Shown: positions 7,641-14,993, counted from the first letter of the stretch. The stretch: DNA of 18,411 bases from an uncultured Bacilli bacterium (GCA_934163035.1 CAKPJX010000021.1:1-18411), one strand, 5' to 3'. Translations and numbers: made by a program. Notes: generated by a model from the letters alone, not told the origin.

Positions 7641-7669
7641 ATAATAACTTATTAGAAAGAAAAATGCAA
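7641..7669 (-). promoter_or_regulatory. Candidate promoter of miaB
   Basis: TTGCAT (7664-7669), 17 nt, TATTAT (7641-7646). The -10 matches five of six positions and the -35 three of six. It sits directly after the terminator of the ankyrin-like gene. Confidence 0.45.
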
Positions 7670-7670
7670 A

Positions 7671-7695
7671 TAAAAAAGACAACTATATAGTTGCC
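7671..7695 (-). terminator. Intrinsic terminator of the ankyrin-like gene
   Basis: On the minus strand GGCAACT-ATAT-AGTTGTC forms a 7-bp stem with one G-U pair, followed by six T. The stop codon of the gene lies inside the hairpin. Confidence 0.75.
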
Positions 7696-8375
7696 TCAAC
7701 TAATGTTGAATTAATAATTCCCTCTAATATAGAAAAACTGTTAGACATAATTTCTCTTTTAATATTATCCATATTTTCCCTAATATTATCTATTAATTTT
7801 CTCATACTAGGAACAAGTTCCTTTTTAGCTAAATTACTAACAATAATTTCTAAATTATTAAGTCTTGAATACTTTCCATAACTAGAATTATTTAAACAAA
7901 CATGACAAAGTCTTTTAAAAGATATAATATCTATATCATTAAATCTTTTATCTTTTAAAACTTTAAATGCTGTGCATATATAATCATGATTAATAGCTCT
8001 ATCAAACATAGTTTCACCCTTATTATTTCTAATATTAGGTATATAGTTTTTCTTCTTAACCAAATCAGAAACTATTCTTAAAGCCATTACTGAATTATCA
8101 AGAGCAAGTATGTGACCAAATGTATCACCATCTTCATTTTGATGGTTAACATCCCAATTCTTCTTCTTTATTAATTTTAATACTAAATCATATTGTCTAG
8201 CTTTTAAAAGCCTCAAAACAACATCATTACCTACACTATCACACATATTTACATCTATATTATTTTTATCTATTAACTTATCAATAACATCATAATATCC
8301 ATGTTTTATAAGTTGAAAAATTAAAGTTGGATCTTCTAAATATGCGCTATACGCTCGATCCTCATCATTAAACAT
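7683..8375 (-). CDS. Ankyrin-repeat-like protein of unknown role
   Basis: The first half holds degenerate 30-35 residue helical repeats of ankyrin type: L-I-K-H-G-Y-Y-D-V-I-D-K-L-I, D-V-N-M-C-D-S-V-G-N-D-V-V-L-R-L-L, D-V-N-H-Q-N-E-D-G-D-T-F-G-H-I-L and P-N-I-R-N-N-K-G-E-T-M-F-D-R-A. Their D-V-N-x-x-x-x-x-G-x-T spacing is typical. The second half is helical without clear repeats. There is no signal peptide or membrane helix. The ATG at 8373-8375 (M-F-N-D-E-D-R-A) gives 230 residues and follows GAGGTG by 8 nt. The frame is open further upstream with a TTG at 8436-8438 behind GGAGG, but a strong promoter between the two favours the ATG. It is flanked by its own promoter and terminator. Its function is unknown; protein-protein binding is an inference from the fold. 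Confidence 0.75.
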   Translation of the reverse strand: MFNDEDRAYSAYLEDPTLIFQLIKHGYYDVIDKLIDKNNIDVNMCDSVGNDVVLRLLKARQYDLVLKLIKKKNWDVNHQNEDGDTFGHILALDNSVMALRIVSDLVKKKNYIPNIRNNKGETMFDRAINHDYICTAFKVLKDKRFNDIDIISFKRLCHVCLNNSSYGKYSRLNNLEIIVSNLAKKELVPSMRKLIDNIRENMDNIKREIMSNSFSILEGIINSTLVEATI

Positions 8376-8409
8376 CCTTAACACCTCTTCATTTATGTGA
8401 CATTTACAT

Positions 8410-8438
8410 ATTCTAACAGATTTTCCTCTTTGTGTCAA
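8410..8438 (-). promoter_or_regulatory. Strong sigma-A promoter of the ankyrin-like gene
   Basis: TTGACA (8433-8438), 17 nt, TAGAAT (8410-8415). The predicted start near 8403 leaves a 28-nt leader with GAGGTG before the ATG at 8375. This decides the start of the downstream gene. Confidence 0.75.
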
Positions 8439-8495
8439 ATTAACACCTCCAAAGACTTCTAATCTTATTATGTTAGAATACATATTTTCTTATAC

Positions 8496-8528
8496 AAAAA
8501 GAAGAGTATTTACTTATTTTTACTCTTC
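8496..8528 (-). terminator. Intrinsic terminator after the 41-residue ORF
   Basis: A perfect 8-bp stem, GAAGAGTA/TACTCTTC, with a 12-nt loop is followed by five T on the minus strand. The ORF's TAA stop falls in the loop. Confidence 0.7.
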
Positions 8529-8635
8529 GAAACAACTTCTATTAGAAGCTTCTTCTTTTTTGAATTAGCATCTATATTTATATTATATTTACCTGATTTC
8601 TTAGCTAACAAATCAATTTTTTCTAATAATTCCAT
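8510..8635 (-). CDS. Small hypothetical protein (41 residues)
   Basis: This short ORF begins MELLEKIDLLAKKSGKYNIN and ends in a Lys/Ser-rich stretch (K-K-K-K-L-L-I-E-V-V-S-K-S-K-N-K). It is basic and soluble, with a predicted N-terminal helix and a possible C-terminal beta strand. The ATG follows GGTGATAGG closely. A real gene is suggested by that site, by a clean terminator starting at its last codons, and by its placement 29 nt after the TetR-family gene with no other use for that space. No family is recognised. It could be the end of a decayed longer gene. Confidence 0.5.
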   Translation of the reverse strand: MELLEKIDLLAKKSGKYNINIDANSKKKKLLIEVVSKSKNK

Positions 8636-8664
8636 CCTATCACCATTAATAGTATGGCTAATAA

Positions 8665-9189
8665 TCAATTAGTTAAACTAAAAACTATTATATCAATAAT
8701 ATTTTTCTTCATAACATCATAATCTAAAAATTCATGTTTATGATAAACAACTTCATGACAGTAGTTATCAATTAACCCATAAATTATATGTGTTTTCTCT
8801 TCTACATTTTTAATTTTAAAACCATTATCAATAAGTATATTAGCAATTCTTTCACTCGCAAGAAGTTCTCTCTCATGAAATATTGCAGCAATATCCTGAT
8901 CCAAATAACTCATAGCTATCAACCCTTCATGAGCCTGCTTACTAATTGTATGTAACATAATAAACTTATCTATCATTTTCTCCAATACTGTATCTAAGTT
9001 ATTAAAATCCAACTGTTTTGCTTCAAATACACTTATCATAGAAAACATAATCTTATCCGAATAATCCTTAACTCCAGCTATAAAAATATCTCTTTTATCT
9101 TTAAAATATTGATAGATTATTCCTGTAGATACTCCAGCACTTTTCGCAATATCAACACAAGATACATTATGATATCCCTTATTACACAT
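8665..9189 (-). pseudogene. TetR/AcrR-family regulator lacking its N-terminal residues
   Basis: TetR-family proteins are dimeric repressors with an N-terminal helix-turn-helix. The visible 174 residues contain N-K-G-Y-H-N-V-S-C-V-D-I-A-K-S-A-G-V-S and T-G-I-I-Y-Q-Y-F-K-D-K, the canonical DNA-binding segment, and a full-length helical ligand domain. Upstream in the same frame lie I-E-K-G-F-E-L, which fits helix 1, and then a TGA at 9211-9213. The normal first 10-15 residues and start codon are missing, replaced by HAD phosphatase remnant sequence. Translation could begin at the internal ATG (9189), which has only AAAAGG 10 nt away; that would remove most of helix 1. I judge it a 5'-truncated pseudogene, but a working shortened protein is not excluded. 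Confidence 0.65.
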
Positions 9190-9213
9190 AAGTTCAAAGC
9201 CTTTTTCTATTCA

Positions 9214-9591
9214 CTCTGTTTTTAAATTAACAGGTGACGATAAACTATTTATATTAAGTCTCCTACAAGCCTCACCTACTAAAAAATCTGGCAATGCTAA
9301 AATTACTAAGTCACTTTTTTCTTTTTAATCTAAATACCACTTTTTTATTTTAGAAATTTTAATATCCCAAAAAAGTTTAATTTCTTTTTCTAAATCTACT
9401 TCACTTATCATTTTAAAAAAAGAACTTTTTAATTTTGAAGCATCAATAATTCCAAATAAATACTTAATACACGAAACAAAAGCTTTTGGATAATATTTAA
9501 GAAATTTAAGATGGCGCCTAGTTAAAAAAAGAATAAATTCTACACTACAATCACCATCATATATAGTTCCATCAAAATCATAAACATTCAT
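9214..9591 (-). pseudogene. HAD-superfamily phosphatase remnant (HAD-IB type), with in-frame stop and C-terminal loss
   Basis: The start is normal: ATG 7 nt after GGAG, then M-N-V-Y-D-F-D-G-T-I-Y-D-G-D, the DxDGT nucleophile motif of HAD phosphatases, and helices up to K-I-K-K-W-Y-L-D at codon 88. A TAA stop follows at 9325-9327. In the same frame the protein continues K-E-K-S-D-L-V-I-L-A-L-P-D-F-L-V, where intact relatives have Q-K-x-x-D-x-V-I-S-A-S-P-x-F-L. So CAA to TAA explains the stop, and TCA/TCG to TTA/TTG removes the motif II Ser. After L-S-S-P-V-N-L-K-T-E the frame meets TGA and then TetR sequence; the last third, including motif III, is gone. I infer a nonfunctional relic. The family comparison is from memory. 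Confidence 0.75.
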
Positions 9592-9604
9592 AAAATACTC
9601 CTAC

Positions 9605-9637
9605 CATAAAGAAAAAAGAGCCTAGACTCTCTTTCTA
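9605..9637 (-). terminator. Intrinsic terminator of serS
   Basis: On the minus strand AAAGAGAG-TCTAGG-CTCTTTTT gives an 8-bp stem with one G-U pair, running into T-rich sequence. The serS stop is inside the loop region. Confidence 0.65.
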
Positions 9638-10908
9638 ATAACTTCTAATCCACCCATATAAGGTCTTAAAGCTTTAGGTATTCTTATACTTCCATCCTCA
9701 TTATAATTATTTTCTAAGAAAGCAATCAAACCTCTTGGTGTAGCTAAAACAGTATTATTTAATGTTGAAAGCAAATAATTACCTTTATCACCTTTAGCTC
9801 TAATACCAAGTCTTCTAGCTTGAGCATCACCTAAAGTTGAACAAGAACCAACTTCGAAATATTTTTTCTGTCTTGGACTCCAAGCTTCAACATCACATGA
9901 TTTAACCTTTAAATCAGCTAAATCTCCACTACAACATTCAAGTGTTCTAACAGGAATATCAAGACTTCTAAAGAATTCAACTGTATAACTCCACATTTTA
10001 TTATACCAATCCATTGCATCTTCTGGCTTACATAAAACTACCATCTCTTGTTTTTCAAATTGATGAACTCTATAAAGACCTCTCTCTTCTAAGCCATGTG
10101 CCCCTACTTCTTTTCTAAAGCAAGGAGAATAAGATGTTAAAGTTATAGGCAATTCACTTTCCTTAACAAGTTGCCCCTTAAATCTACCAATCATAGAATG
10201 TTCAGATGTACCAATTAAATATAAATCCTCATTTTCTATTTTATACATCATAGCATCCATCTCATCAAAACTCATAACCCCATTAACAACATCACTACGA
10301 ATCATAAAAGGTGGTACACAATAAGTAAACCCCTTATCAATCATAAAATCCCTTGCATAAGAAAGCATAGCAGAATGAAGTCTAGCTATATCCCCCATTA
10401 AATAATAGAAACCATTACCACTAGTTCTACCAGCTGCCTCTTTATCAAGTCCCATTAAACTATCACAAATATCTGCATGATATGGAATTTCATAATCAGG
10501 TACAATAGGATCCCCAAATTTCTCAATTTCAACATTTTCGCTATCATCTCTACCTATAGGAACAGAATCATCAATTATATTAGGAATTACCATCATTTTA
10601 CTCTTTAAAACTTCTGATAAATCACTTTCTTCTTTTTCTATTTCAACTAACTTATCATTAATAGAAACAACTTCACTCTTTTTTTCATTAGCCTCATCTA
10701 CTCTTTTTTCTCTAAACAAAAGACCAATTTGATCACTTATACTATTTCTTTCTTTTCTTAAAGAATCCCCAGATAATTTCAATTCTCTTATTTTTTTATC
10801 AAGCTCAATAACCTCATCAACTAATGGAAGCTTATTATCTTGAAACTTCTTTTTAATATTTTCTTTTACTTTATCAGGATTTTCTCTAATAAATTTAATA
10901 TCTAACAT
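9622..10908 (-). CDS. serS: Seryl-tRNA synthetase
   Basis: SerS charges tRNA-Ser and tRNA-Sec with serine. The 428-residue protein has the N-terminal tRNA-binding coiled coil (about 30-105), class II motif 2 around 258-290 (S-Y-S-P-C-F-R-K-E-V-G-A-H-G) and motif 3 around 383-396 with Arg392 (T-V-L-A-T-P-R-G-L-I-A-F-L-E-N). The core reads G-R-T-S-G-N-G-F-Y-Y-L-M-G-D-I-A-R-L and D-E-M-D-A-M-M-Y-K-I-E, as I recall from SerS of gut Clostridia rather than the R-F-x-Y-L-K-G type of Bacillus. The ATG follows GAGGAGG. Only 54 nt separate it from the upstream gene, so there is no T-box leader; a TTGTTT/TATAAT promoter lies there. Confidence 0.96.
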   Translation of the reverse strand: MLDIKFIRENPDKVKENIKKKFQDNKLPLVDEVIELDKKIRELKLSGDSLRKERNSISDQIGLLFREKRVDEANEKKSEVVSINDKLVEIEKEESDLSEVLKSKMMVIPNIIDDSVPIGRDDSENVEIEKFGDPIVPDYEIPYHADICDSLMGLDKEAAGRTSGNGFYYLMGDIARLHSAMLSYARDFMIDKGFTYCVPPFMIRSDVVNGVMSFDEMDAMMYKIENEDLYLIGTSEHSMIGRFKGQLVKESELPITLTSYSPCFRKEVGAHGLEERGLYRVHQFEKQEMVVLCKPEDAMDWYNKMWSYTVEFFRSLDIPVRTLECCSGDLADLKVKSCDVEAWSPRQKKYFEVGSCSTLGDAQARRLGIRAKGDKGNYLLSTLNNTVLATPRGLIAFLENNYNEDGSIRIPKALRPYMGGLEVIRKRV

Positions 10909-10941
10909 AAATCCTCCTCAACACAAAAATCTAATAATACT

Positions 10942-10970
10942 ATTATAAGACAAAAATTCAATTTAAACAA
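10942..10970 (-). promoter_or_regulatory. Promoter of serS
   Basis: TTGTTT (10965-10970), 17 nt, TATAAT (10942-10947). The -35 overlaps the last codons of the upstream zinc-ribbon gene. Confidence 0.65.
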
Positions 10971-11778
10971 TAAACATAACATTATTTATATAATAGTAAT
11001 AAGTAAAAATACACAAGCAAACAAGTGTTATTACACATAAATACCTAATTATAAATCTACTTGTTTTATATTCAATAGATAAAGCCTTTTCTCTATCTTT
11101 ATTAAATACATATTTAACATCTCGGTACAAAACCTCAGTATTTAAAGCTATATATACACAAACAAATGGTAAAAAAAGTAATGATAAAAATTTATTAACT
11201 TTAAATCTAATACCAACATTATAAAATGAAATAAAAAGTAATACTAAATTAACACCTGGAACAAGCATCAGTAAAAAGTACCATCCATTCCCCATAGTAA
11301 TATTAAACCACTCATATAAATTATAAATAGGAATAAAAGGAGCATACCACTTTTTATTAGCTTTCATATAAAATAGTTGTATAGATAAAATAATGGTCCA
11401 TAAATAAGTTACAATTAAGAATGAAAGTACTAATTTACAGTTGTTATCTATTGGTATATCAAGATTTAATAAATTAGTTCTATATGAATATAAAAAGTAT
11501 AAGGATAAGAAATACACCATAAAATTAACTATTAAACAAAAAATTCTACTTCCAGCATGATCAGCAAAAAAAATATTAGAACTATTATTTCCAGAAATAA
11601 ATTTATTATCAGATAATAAGCTTTGATCATTTTCTTTTTTAGCAACTTCTGCATATTTTTCCATTGAGTCATTATCATTATTCAAAAAATTAATATGACC
11701 ACACTTAATACAGCATCTTTGATCAGCCCTCATTTTACTGCCACACTTTTCACAATAAATAAACTCTTCTTGTTTCAC
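10963..11778 (-). CDS. Zinc-ribbon integral membrane protein (DUF5684-like)
   Basis: The 271-residue protein starts with a cytoplasmic zinc ribbon, with Cys9-x2-Cys12 and Cys23-x2-Cys26 (Y-C-E-K-C-G and C-C-I-K-C-G). A polar linker of about 45 residues and five or six membrane helices follow. The core W-Y-A-P-F-I-P-I-Y-N-L-Y-E-W and N-G-W-Y-F-L-L-M-L-V-P-G-V-N resemble the DUF5684 family of small membrane proteins, a recollection rather than a search result. The start is GTG (11776-11778), 8 nt after GAGGTG, and the next ATG would remove the first Cys pair. The role is unknown. It is read toward serS, which has its own promoter. Confidence 0.75.
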   Translation of the reverse strand: MKQEEFIYCEKCGSKMRADQRCCIKCGHINFLNNDNDSMEKYAEVAKKENDQSLLSDNKFISGNNSSNIFFADHAGSRIFCLIVNFMVYFLSLYFLYSYRTNLLNLDIPIDNNCKLVLSFLIVTYLWTIILSIQLFYMKANKKWYAPFIPIYNLYEWFNITMGNGWYFLLMLVPGVNLVLLFISFYNVGIRFKVNKFLSLLFLPFVCVYIALNTEVLYRDVKYVFNKDREKALSIEYKTSRFIIRYLCVITLVCLCIFTYYYYINNVMFIV

Positions 11779-11827
11779 TATATTATCACCTCATATCATT
11801 TATCTCCAGTCTACCATAAAAAAGAGT

Positions 11828-11853
11828 AAAAAAAAAGAGACTATTTAGCCTCT
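11828..11853 (-). terminator. Intrinsic terminator of spoVS
   Basis: AGAGGCT-AAAT-AGTCTCT forms a 7-bp stem with one G-U pair, followed by nine T before the first C on the minus strand. The spoVS TAG stop is in the hairpin. Confidence 0.8.
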
Positions 11854-12101
11854 ATAATTAACTTAATAGCTGTTCTTTCCTCACCATCAATAGCTATATC
11901 TTGAAAAGCTGGAATACATACCAAGTTTTTACCACTTGGAGCAACAAACCCTCTCGCTATTGCTACTGCTTTAATTGCTTGGTTTAGCGCTCCAGCACCA
12001 ACCGCCTGTATCTCAACAGAACCCTTTTCTCTAAATACGTTAGCAAGAGCTCCTGCTACACTGTTTGGATTAGACTTACTGCTTACTTTAAGTATTTCCA
12101 T
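11841..12101 (-). CDS. spoVS: Stage V sporulation protein S
   Basis: SpoVS is a small Alba-like protein that affects sporulation progress and septation in Bacillus. The product is 86 residues, the standard length, and starts MEILKVSSKSNPNSVAGALA, followed by G-A-G-A-L-N-Q-A-I-K-A-V-A-I-A-R-G and I-P-A-F-Q-D-I-A-I-D-G-E-E-R-T-A-I-K, almost identical to the highly conserved family. The frame is open 20 codons further upstream, but the ATG at 12099-12101 matches the family start and follows GAGG. It has its own terminator and a promoter region containing overlapping sigma-A-like and sigma-E-like elements. Confidence 0.97.
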   Translation of the reverse strand: MEILKVSSKSNPNSVAGALANVFREKGSVEIQAVGAGALNQAIKAVAIARGFVAPSGKNLVCIPAFQDIAIDGEERTAIKLIIEAK

Positions 12102-12130
12102 ATATATTAATTCCTCTCTTTCTATACAAT

Positions 12131-12158
12131 ATAGTATGAAAGAAATCAAAAGATATGA
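12131..12158 (-). promoter_or_regulatory. Candidate mother-cell (sigma-E/K-type) promoter of spoVS
   Basis: TCATATC (12152-12158), 13 nt, CATACTAT (12131-12138), close to the sigma-E pattern of an ATATT-type -35 and a CATACAAT-type -10. The predicted leader is about 23 nt and contains GAGG. A weaker sigma-A pair, TTGATT-N17-TATAGA, overlaps it. In Bacillus subtilis spoVS is sigma-H dependent, so this would be a different control. Confidence 0.45.
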
Positions 12159-12167
12159 CACAATTAA

Positions 12168-13136
12168 CTACTTTTTAATATATTTAGAAATCTCTTCAGT
12201 AACAACTTTATAACCATCATCTGATAAATGAAGCCCTTCTTTAGTATAATCTAATTTCAAATTACCCTCATCATCAACTAACTTTGAATATAAATCTATA
12301 TATGTAATTTTTTTCTCATCACAATATTTTTTTAACTTTTTATTTATTTCAATAATTTGATCATTATCCCTACTTGAAACCATTGATAAAGATATTTTAT
12401 CATTATCTGTCTTATTTACAGGATAAATTGACTCTAAATATATTTCTGCGTAAGGTCTATTTTTCTTTATAAGTTCTATAATTTTTTTAATATTATCAAT
12501 GATTTCATCATTTCCTTTGCCATCTATAATGTCATTGGTACCAATAAGTAGAAAAACTTTAGATGGATTATATCTATATACTCTATCTTTCATATCATTC
12601 AAAATATCAGTAGTTCTATTTCCATTGATTCCACTATTAACAACAGGTAAGTCCTCATAATATTTATCTAGATCATAAAAATCAGTAATTGAATCACCTA
12701 AAAATAAATAATTATCAGCAACCACTTTTTTTTCAACTGTCTTAGTAATTACTTTTTCTCTAGATTTTACCTTCTTCAAGTTATTATAACTTACAACAAA
12801 ATAACCTAATAAAGCAATTGTAATTAAAAGTGGTACAATCAAAAATACAACTCCAATACTTTTTCTTGCCTTATCTTCAACCACTACCTCATCAGTTGCT
12901 AACTTTTTTCTAACAGTTTGTCTTTTTTTCTTTTCTACAAAGCTGACATCTAGATTTTCTATTGAATCAAGTTCACCACCAAAATCAAATTGTTGTTGCT
13001 GAGTTAATGAATAATCATCATCTAAAACTTCTATTTTTCTATTATAGTTACTAACTCTAGGCTTTCTGTTATTATAATTCGCCCTATAATTATTAGATCT
13101 CCTATTATTATATTTTGTATTCTTTTTATTCGCCAT
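12168..13136 (-). CDS. Membrane-anchored SGNH/GDSL-family hydrolase
   Basis: SGNH hydrolases are serine esterases or acetylhydrolases acting on lipids or wall and capsule sugars. The 322-residue protein has an Asn/Arg/Tyr-rich basic N-terminus (1-35), an acidic segment, one membrane helix at about 93-116, a Lys-rich stalk and an extracellular domain. The four blocks are visible: L-F-L-G-D-S-I-T with Ser149, N-S-G-I-N-G-N-R-T, L-I-G-T-N-D with Asn201, and E-G-L-H-L-S with His303. The usual D-G-L-H has Glu300 in place of Asp. The ATG follows GAGGG. It has an extended -10 promoter and no visible terminator, so transcription may run into spoVS 66 nt away. The substrate is unknown. Confidence 0.85.
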   Translation of the reverse strand: MANKKNTKYNNRRSNNYRANYNNRKPRVSNYNRKIEVLDDDYSLTQQQQFDFGGELDSIENLDVSFVEKKKRQTVRKKLATDEVVVEDKARKSIGVVFLIVPLLITIALLGYFVVSYNNLKKVKSREKVITKTVEKKVVADNYLFLGDSITDFYDLDKYYEDLPVVNSGINGNRTTDILNDMKDRVYRYNPSKVFLLIGTNDIIDGKGNDEIIDNIKKIIELIKKNRPYAEIYLESIYPVNKTDNDKISLSMVSSRDNDQIIEINKKLKKYCDEKKITYIDLYSKLVDDEGNLKLDYTKEGLHLSDDGYKVVTEEISKYIKK

Positions 13137-13154
13137 ATTTATCCCTCACGACCA

Positions 13155-13163
13155 ATTATAGCA
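13155..13163 (-). promoter_or_regulatory. Extended -10 promoter of the SGNH hydrolase gene
   Basis: TGCTATAAT on the minus strand: a perfect TATAAT with the TGN extension. The -35 region is only T-rich. It lies 18 nt upstream of the ATG, just after the ABC gene's terminator. Confidence 0.55.
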
Positions 13164-13192
13164 CAAAGTCTAAATAGAAAAAAAGAACTAGT

Positions 13193-13221
13193 CAAAAAAA
13201 AGACTTTACGACTGTAAAGTC
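13193..13221 (-). terminator. Intrinsic terminator of the ABC exporter gene
   Basis: A perfect 8-bp stem, GACTTTAC-AGTC-GTAAAGTC (13202-13221), is followed by eight T on the minus strand, directly after the stop codon. Confidence 0.9.
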
Positions 13222-14952
13222 CTATGAATTTGAAGATTCAGATTGATATAAATTTTTATAAATACTACATGTTTTTAATAATTCATCATGTCTACCAGAT
13301 GCCACAACCCTACCACCATCAACTACATGAATAACATCAGCATCAATAATAGTAGAAAGCCTGTGAGCAACTATTATGACTGTATGATTATCTACAAGAC
13401 TATCTATAGCTTTTTTAATATACTCTTGTGAATTGTTATCTAAAGCTGAAGTAGCTTCATCAAATAAAATAATTTTACTATTTTTAGATAAAGTTCGTGC
13501 AATTGATAAACGTTGTTTTTGACCACCTGATAAATTAACCCCACCTTCACCTAATACTGTTTTATAGTTATCAGGCAAAGACATAATATAATCATCTAAA
13601 TAAGCCAATTTACAATATTTTCTAATTTCTCTAACACTTATTTTATTATTAATTAATTTAAAGTTTTCCTCTATTGTCCTATTAAATATAAAAGGCTCTT
13701 GTCTAATAATTGATATATGTTGTCTTAACTGTTCCTCAGTTAAATCTTTAATATTTATACCATCTATTAAAATTTCTCCGTCATTAGCATCAAATATTCT
13801 TGTTAATAAGTTAAATAAGGTTGACTTACCCTGTCCACTCTTACCAACTATAGCAATCTTTTTATTTGGACTAAGCTTTAAACAAAAATCATTTAATGTA
13901 TTACCCTCATTCGGATATGAAAAAGATACATTCTTAAATTCAATTTCACCCTTAATATTCTTAATTTTCTTATTTCCAAATGCCTCATCATCATATAGTC
14001 TATTCTCAAGAATTTCATTAACTCTTCCTAAAGATACCACAACTTTTTGATAAGTCTGTGTTAAATCATTAACATCCTCAATTAACCACATATAACGATA
14101 AATATAATAAGTCATAGAAATAAAGAATGTAAGATTAATCATCTTATAATATAGTAAAATAACACACGTAATAAAAGTTCCAACTTCTAAAATAGATTTT
14201 AAAAAACGTATTCTAATATTAAAAGATTTTTGTATATCAATTTCTTCTTTTGATTTAGCATAAATATCCTTCATTATATCAATTAAATTATTCAATAAAT
14301 TATTTTTAATTCCTAAAGTCTTAATTTCTCTTATACCCCTAATTGATTCATTTGTTAAAGATGTAAATCTATCTTGACCTGTCTTTCGCTCCTTATGTAC
14401 TTGTTTTAATAGTGGATTATATTTTTTTAATAAAAAGTATAAAATAACTAAAAAAACTAAAATTTCAATACCAACTATCCATGAATTCATAATTACATAG
14501 ATCATTATTATTACTGATCCAATTATAGATGAAAAAGTTTTTAACAATCTACCAAAAGCAAATGATAGTGAATCAGCATCATGAATAATACGATTGACTA
14601 TCTCACCTGATGACTTTTCCTCATATGCAACAGCCGGCAAATTAAGTACTTTTTTATATGTAAAAAATCCTAACTTCCTAGTTAAAATACTTTCAACTTT
14701 ATAAAGTATCGAATTAGCATAATGAATAAATACTCCATCAAATGTAATCTCTATAAGAAAATATATTCCTAAAAATAATATAGCATGATACAAATCTAAA
14801 ACAGTTATCGCCTCTACTGCCGCACCATTTAAATATCCTGTTGCGATAGTAGAAATTCCTGATAGAAATATAATAATACTAGCAAAAATTAATTTACCCT
14901 TTTCTTCTTTAACAAACTTCAACAGAGGCTTAAATTCTTTTAAACTATTCAT
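13222..14952 (-). CDS. ABC exporter half-transporter (ABCB/LmrA-BmrA type)
   Basis: The 576-residue protein fuses an exporter membrane domain (six helices, about residues 20-300) to an ATPase. The ATPase has Walker A G-K-S-G-Q-G-K-S at 370-377, Q-loop I-R-Q-E-P, signature L-S-G-G-Q-K-Q-R at 474-481, Walker B I-I-L-F-D-E-A-T-S ending near 502, and the H-loop A-H-R-L-S. Such proteins dimerise to export drugs, lipids or peptides; there is no peptidase domain. The ATG at 14950-14952 lies 5 nt after GGAGG. The frame is open to a TTG overlapping that site, which is rejected. A perfect terminator ends immediately before the GGAGG, so the gene can only be expressed by readthrough of it. A 32-codon ORF and a consensus promoter lie upstream. 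The substrate is unknown. Confidence 0.93.
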   Translation of the reverse strand: MNSLKEFKPLLKFVKEEKGKLIFASIIIFLSGISTIATGYLNGAAVEAITVLDLYHAILFLGIYFLIEITFDGVFIHYANSILYKVESILTRKLGFFTYKKVLNLPAVAYEEKSSGEIVNRIIHDADSLSFAFGRLLKTFSSIIGSVIIMIYVIMNSWIVGIEILVFLVILYFLLKKYNPLLKQVHKERKTGQDRFTSLTNESIRGIREIKTLGIKNNLLNNLIDIMKDIYAKSKEEIDIQKSFNIRIRFLKSILEVGTFITCVILLYYKMINLTFFISMTYYIYRYMWLIEDVNDLTQTYQKVVVSLGRVNEILENRLYDDEAFGNKKIKNIKGEIEFKNVSFSYPNEGNTLNDFCLKLSPNKKIAIVGKSGQGKSTLFNLLTRIFDANDGEILIDGINIKDLTEEQLRQHISIIRQEPFIFNRTIEENFKLINNKISVREIRKYCKLAYLDDYIMSLPDNYKTVLGEGGVNLSGGQKQRLSIARTLSKNSKIILFDEATSALDNNSQEYIKKAIDSLVDNHTVIIVAHRLSTIIDADVIHVVDGGRVVASGRHDELLKTCSIYKNLYQSESSNS

Positions 14953-14962
14953 ATAAACCTCC

Positions 14963-14993
14963 AAAAAAAGACTACTAATTAATATTAGTAGTC
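14963..14993 (-). terminator. Leader terminator (probable attenuator) just before the ABC exporter gene
   Basis: A perfect 10-bp stem, GACTACTAAT-ATTA-ATTAGTAGTC (14970-14993), is followed by seven T; the very next bases are the GGAGG of the ABC gene. Its 5' arm TGACTACTAA can instead pair with TTAGTAGTTA (15052-15061) inside the small upstream ORF, giving 10 bp with one G-U. That is an antiterminator arrangement. Confidence 0.8.

Noticed and set aside
7500..7682. Minus-strand 60-residue hydrophobic frame at the start of miaB
   Set aside because: It overlaps the first 118 nt of miaB in another frame and its upper part covers the miaB promoter and leader.
9189..9213. TGA read as Trp, which would give a longer TetR protein
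   Set aside because: Trp is encoded by TGG in intact genes such as uppS, and upstream of the TGA the frame carries HAD phosphatase sequence, not a TetR start.
10909..10962. T-box leader for serS
   Set aside because: Only 54 nt lie between serS and the upstream gene, filled by a promoter and ribosome binding site; no T-box structure can fit.
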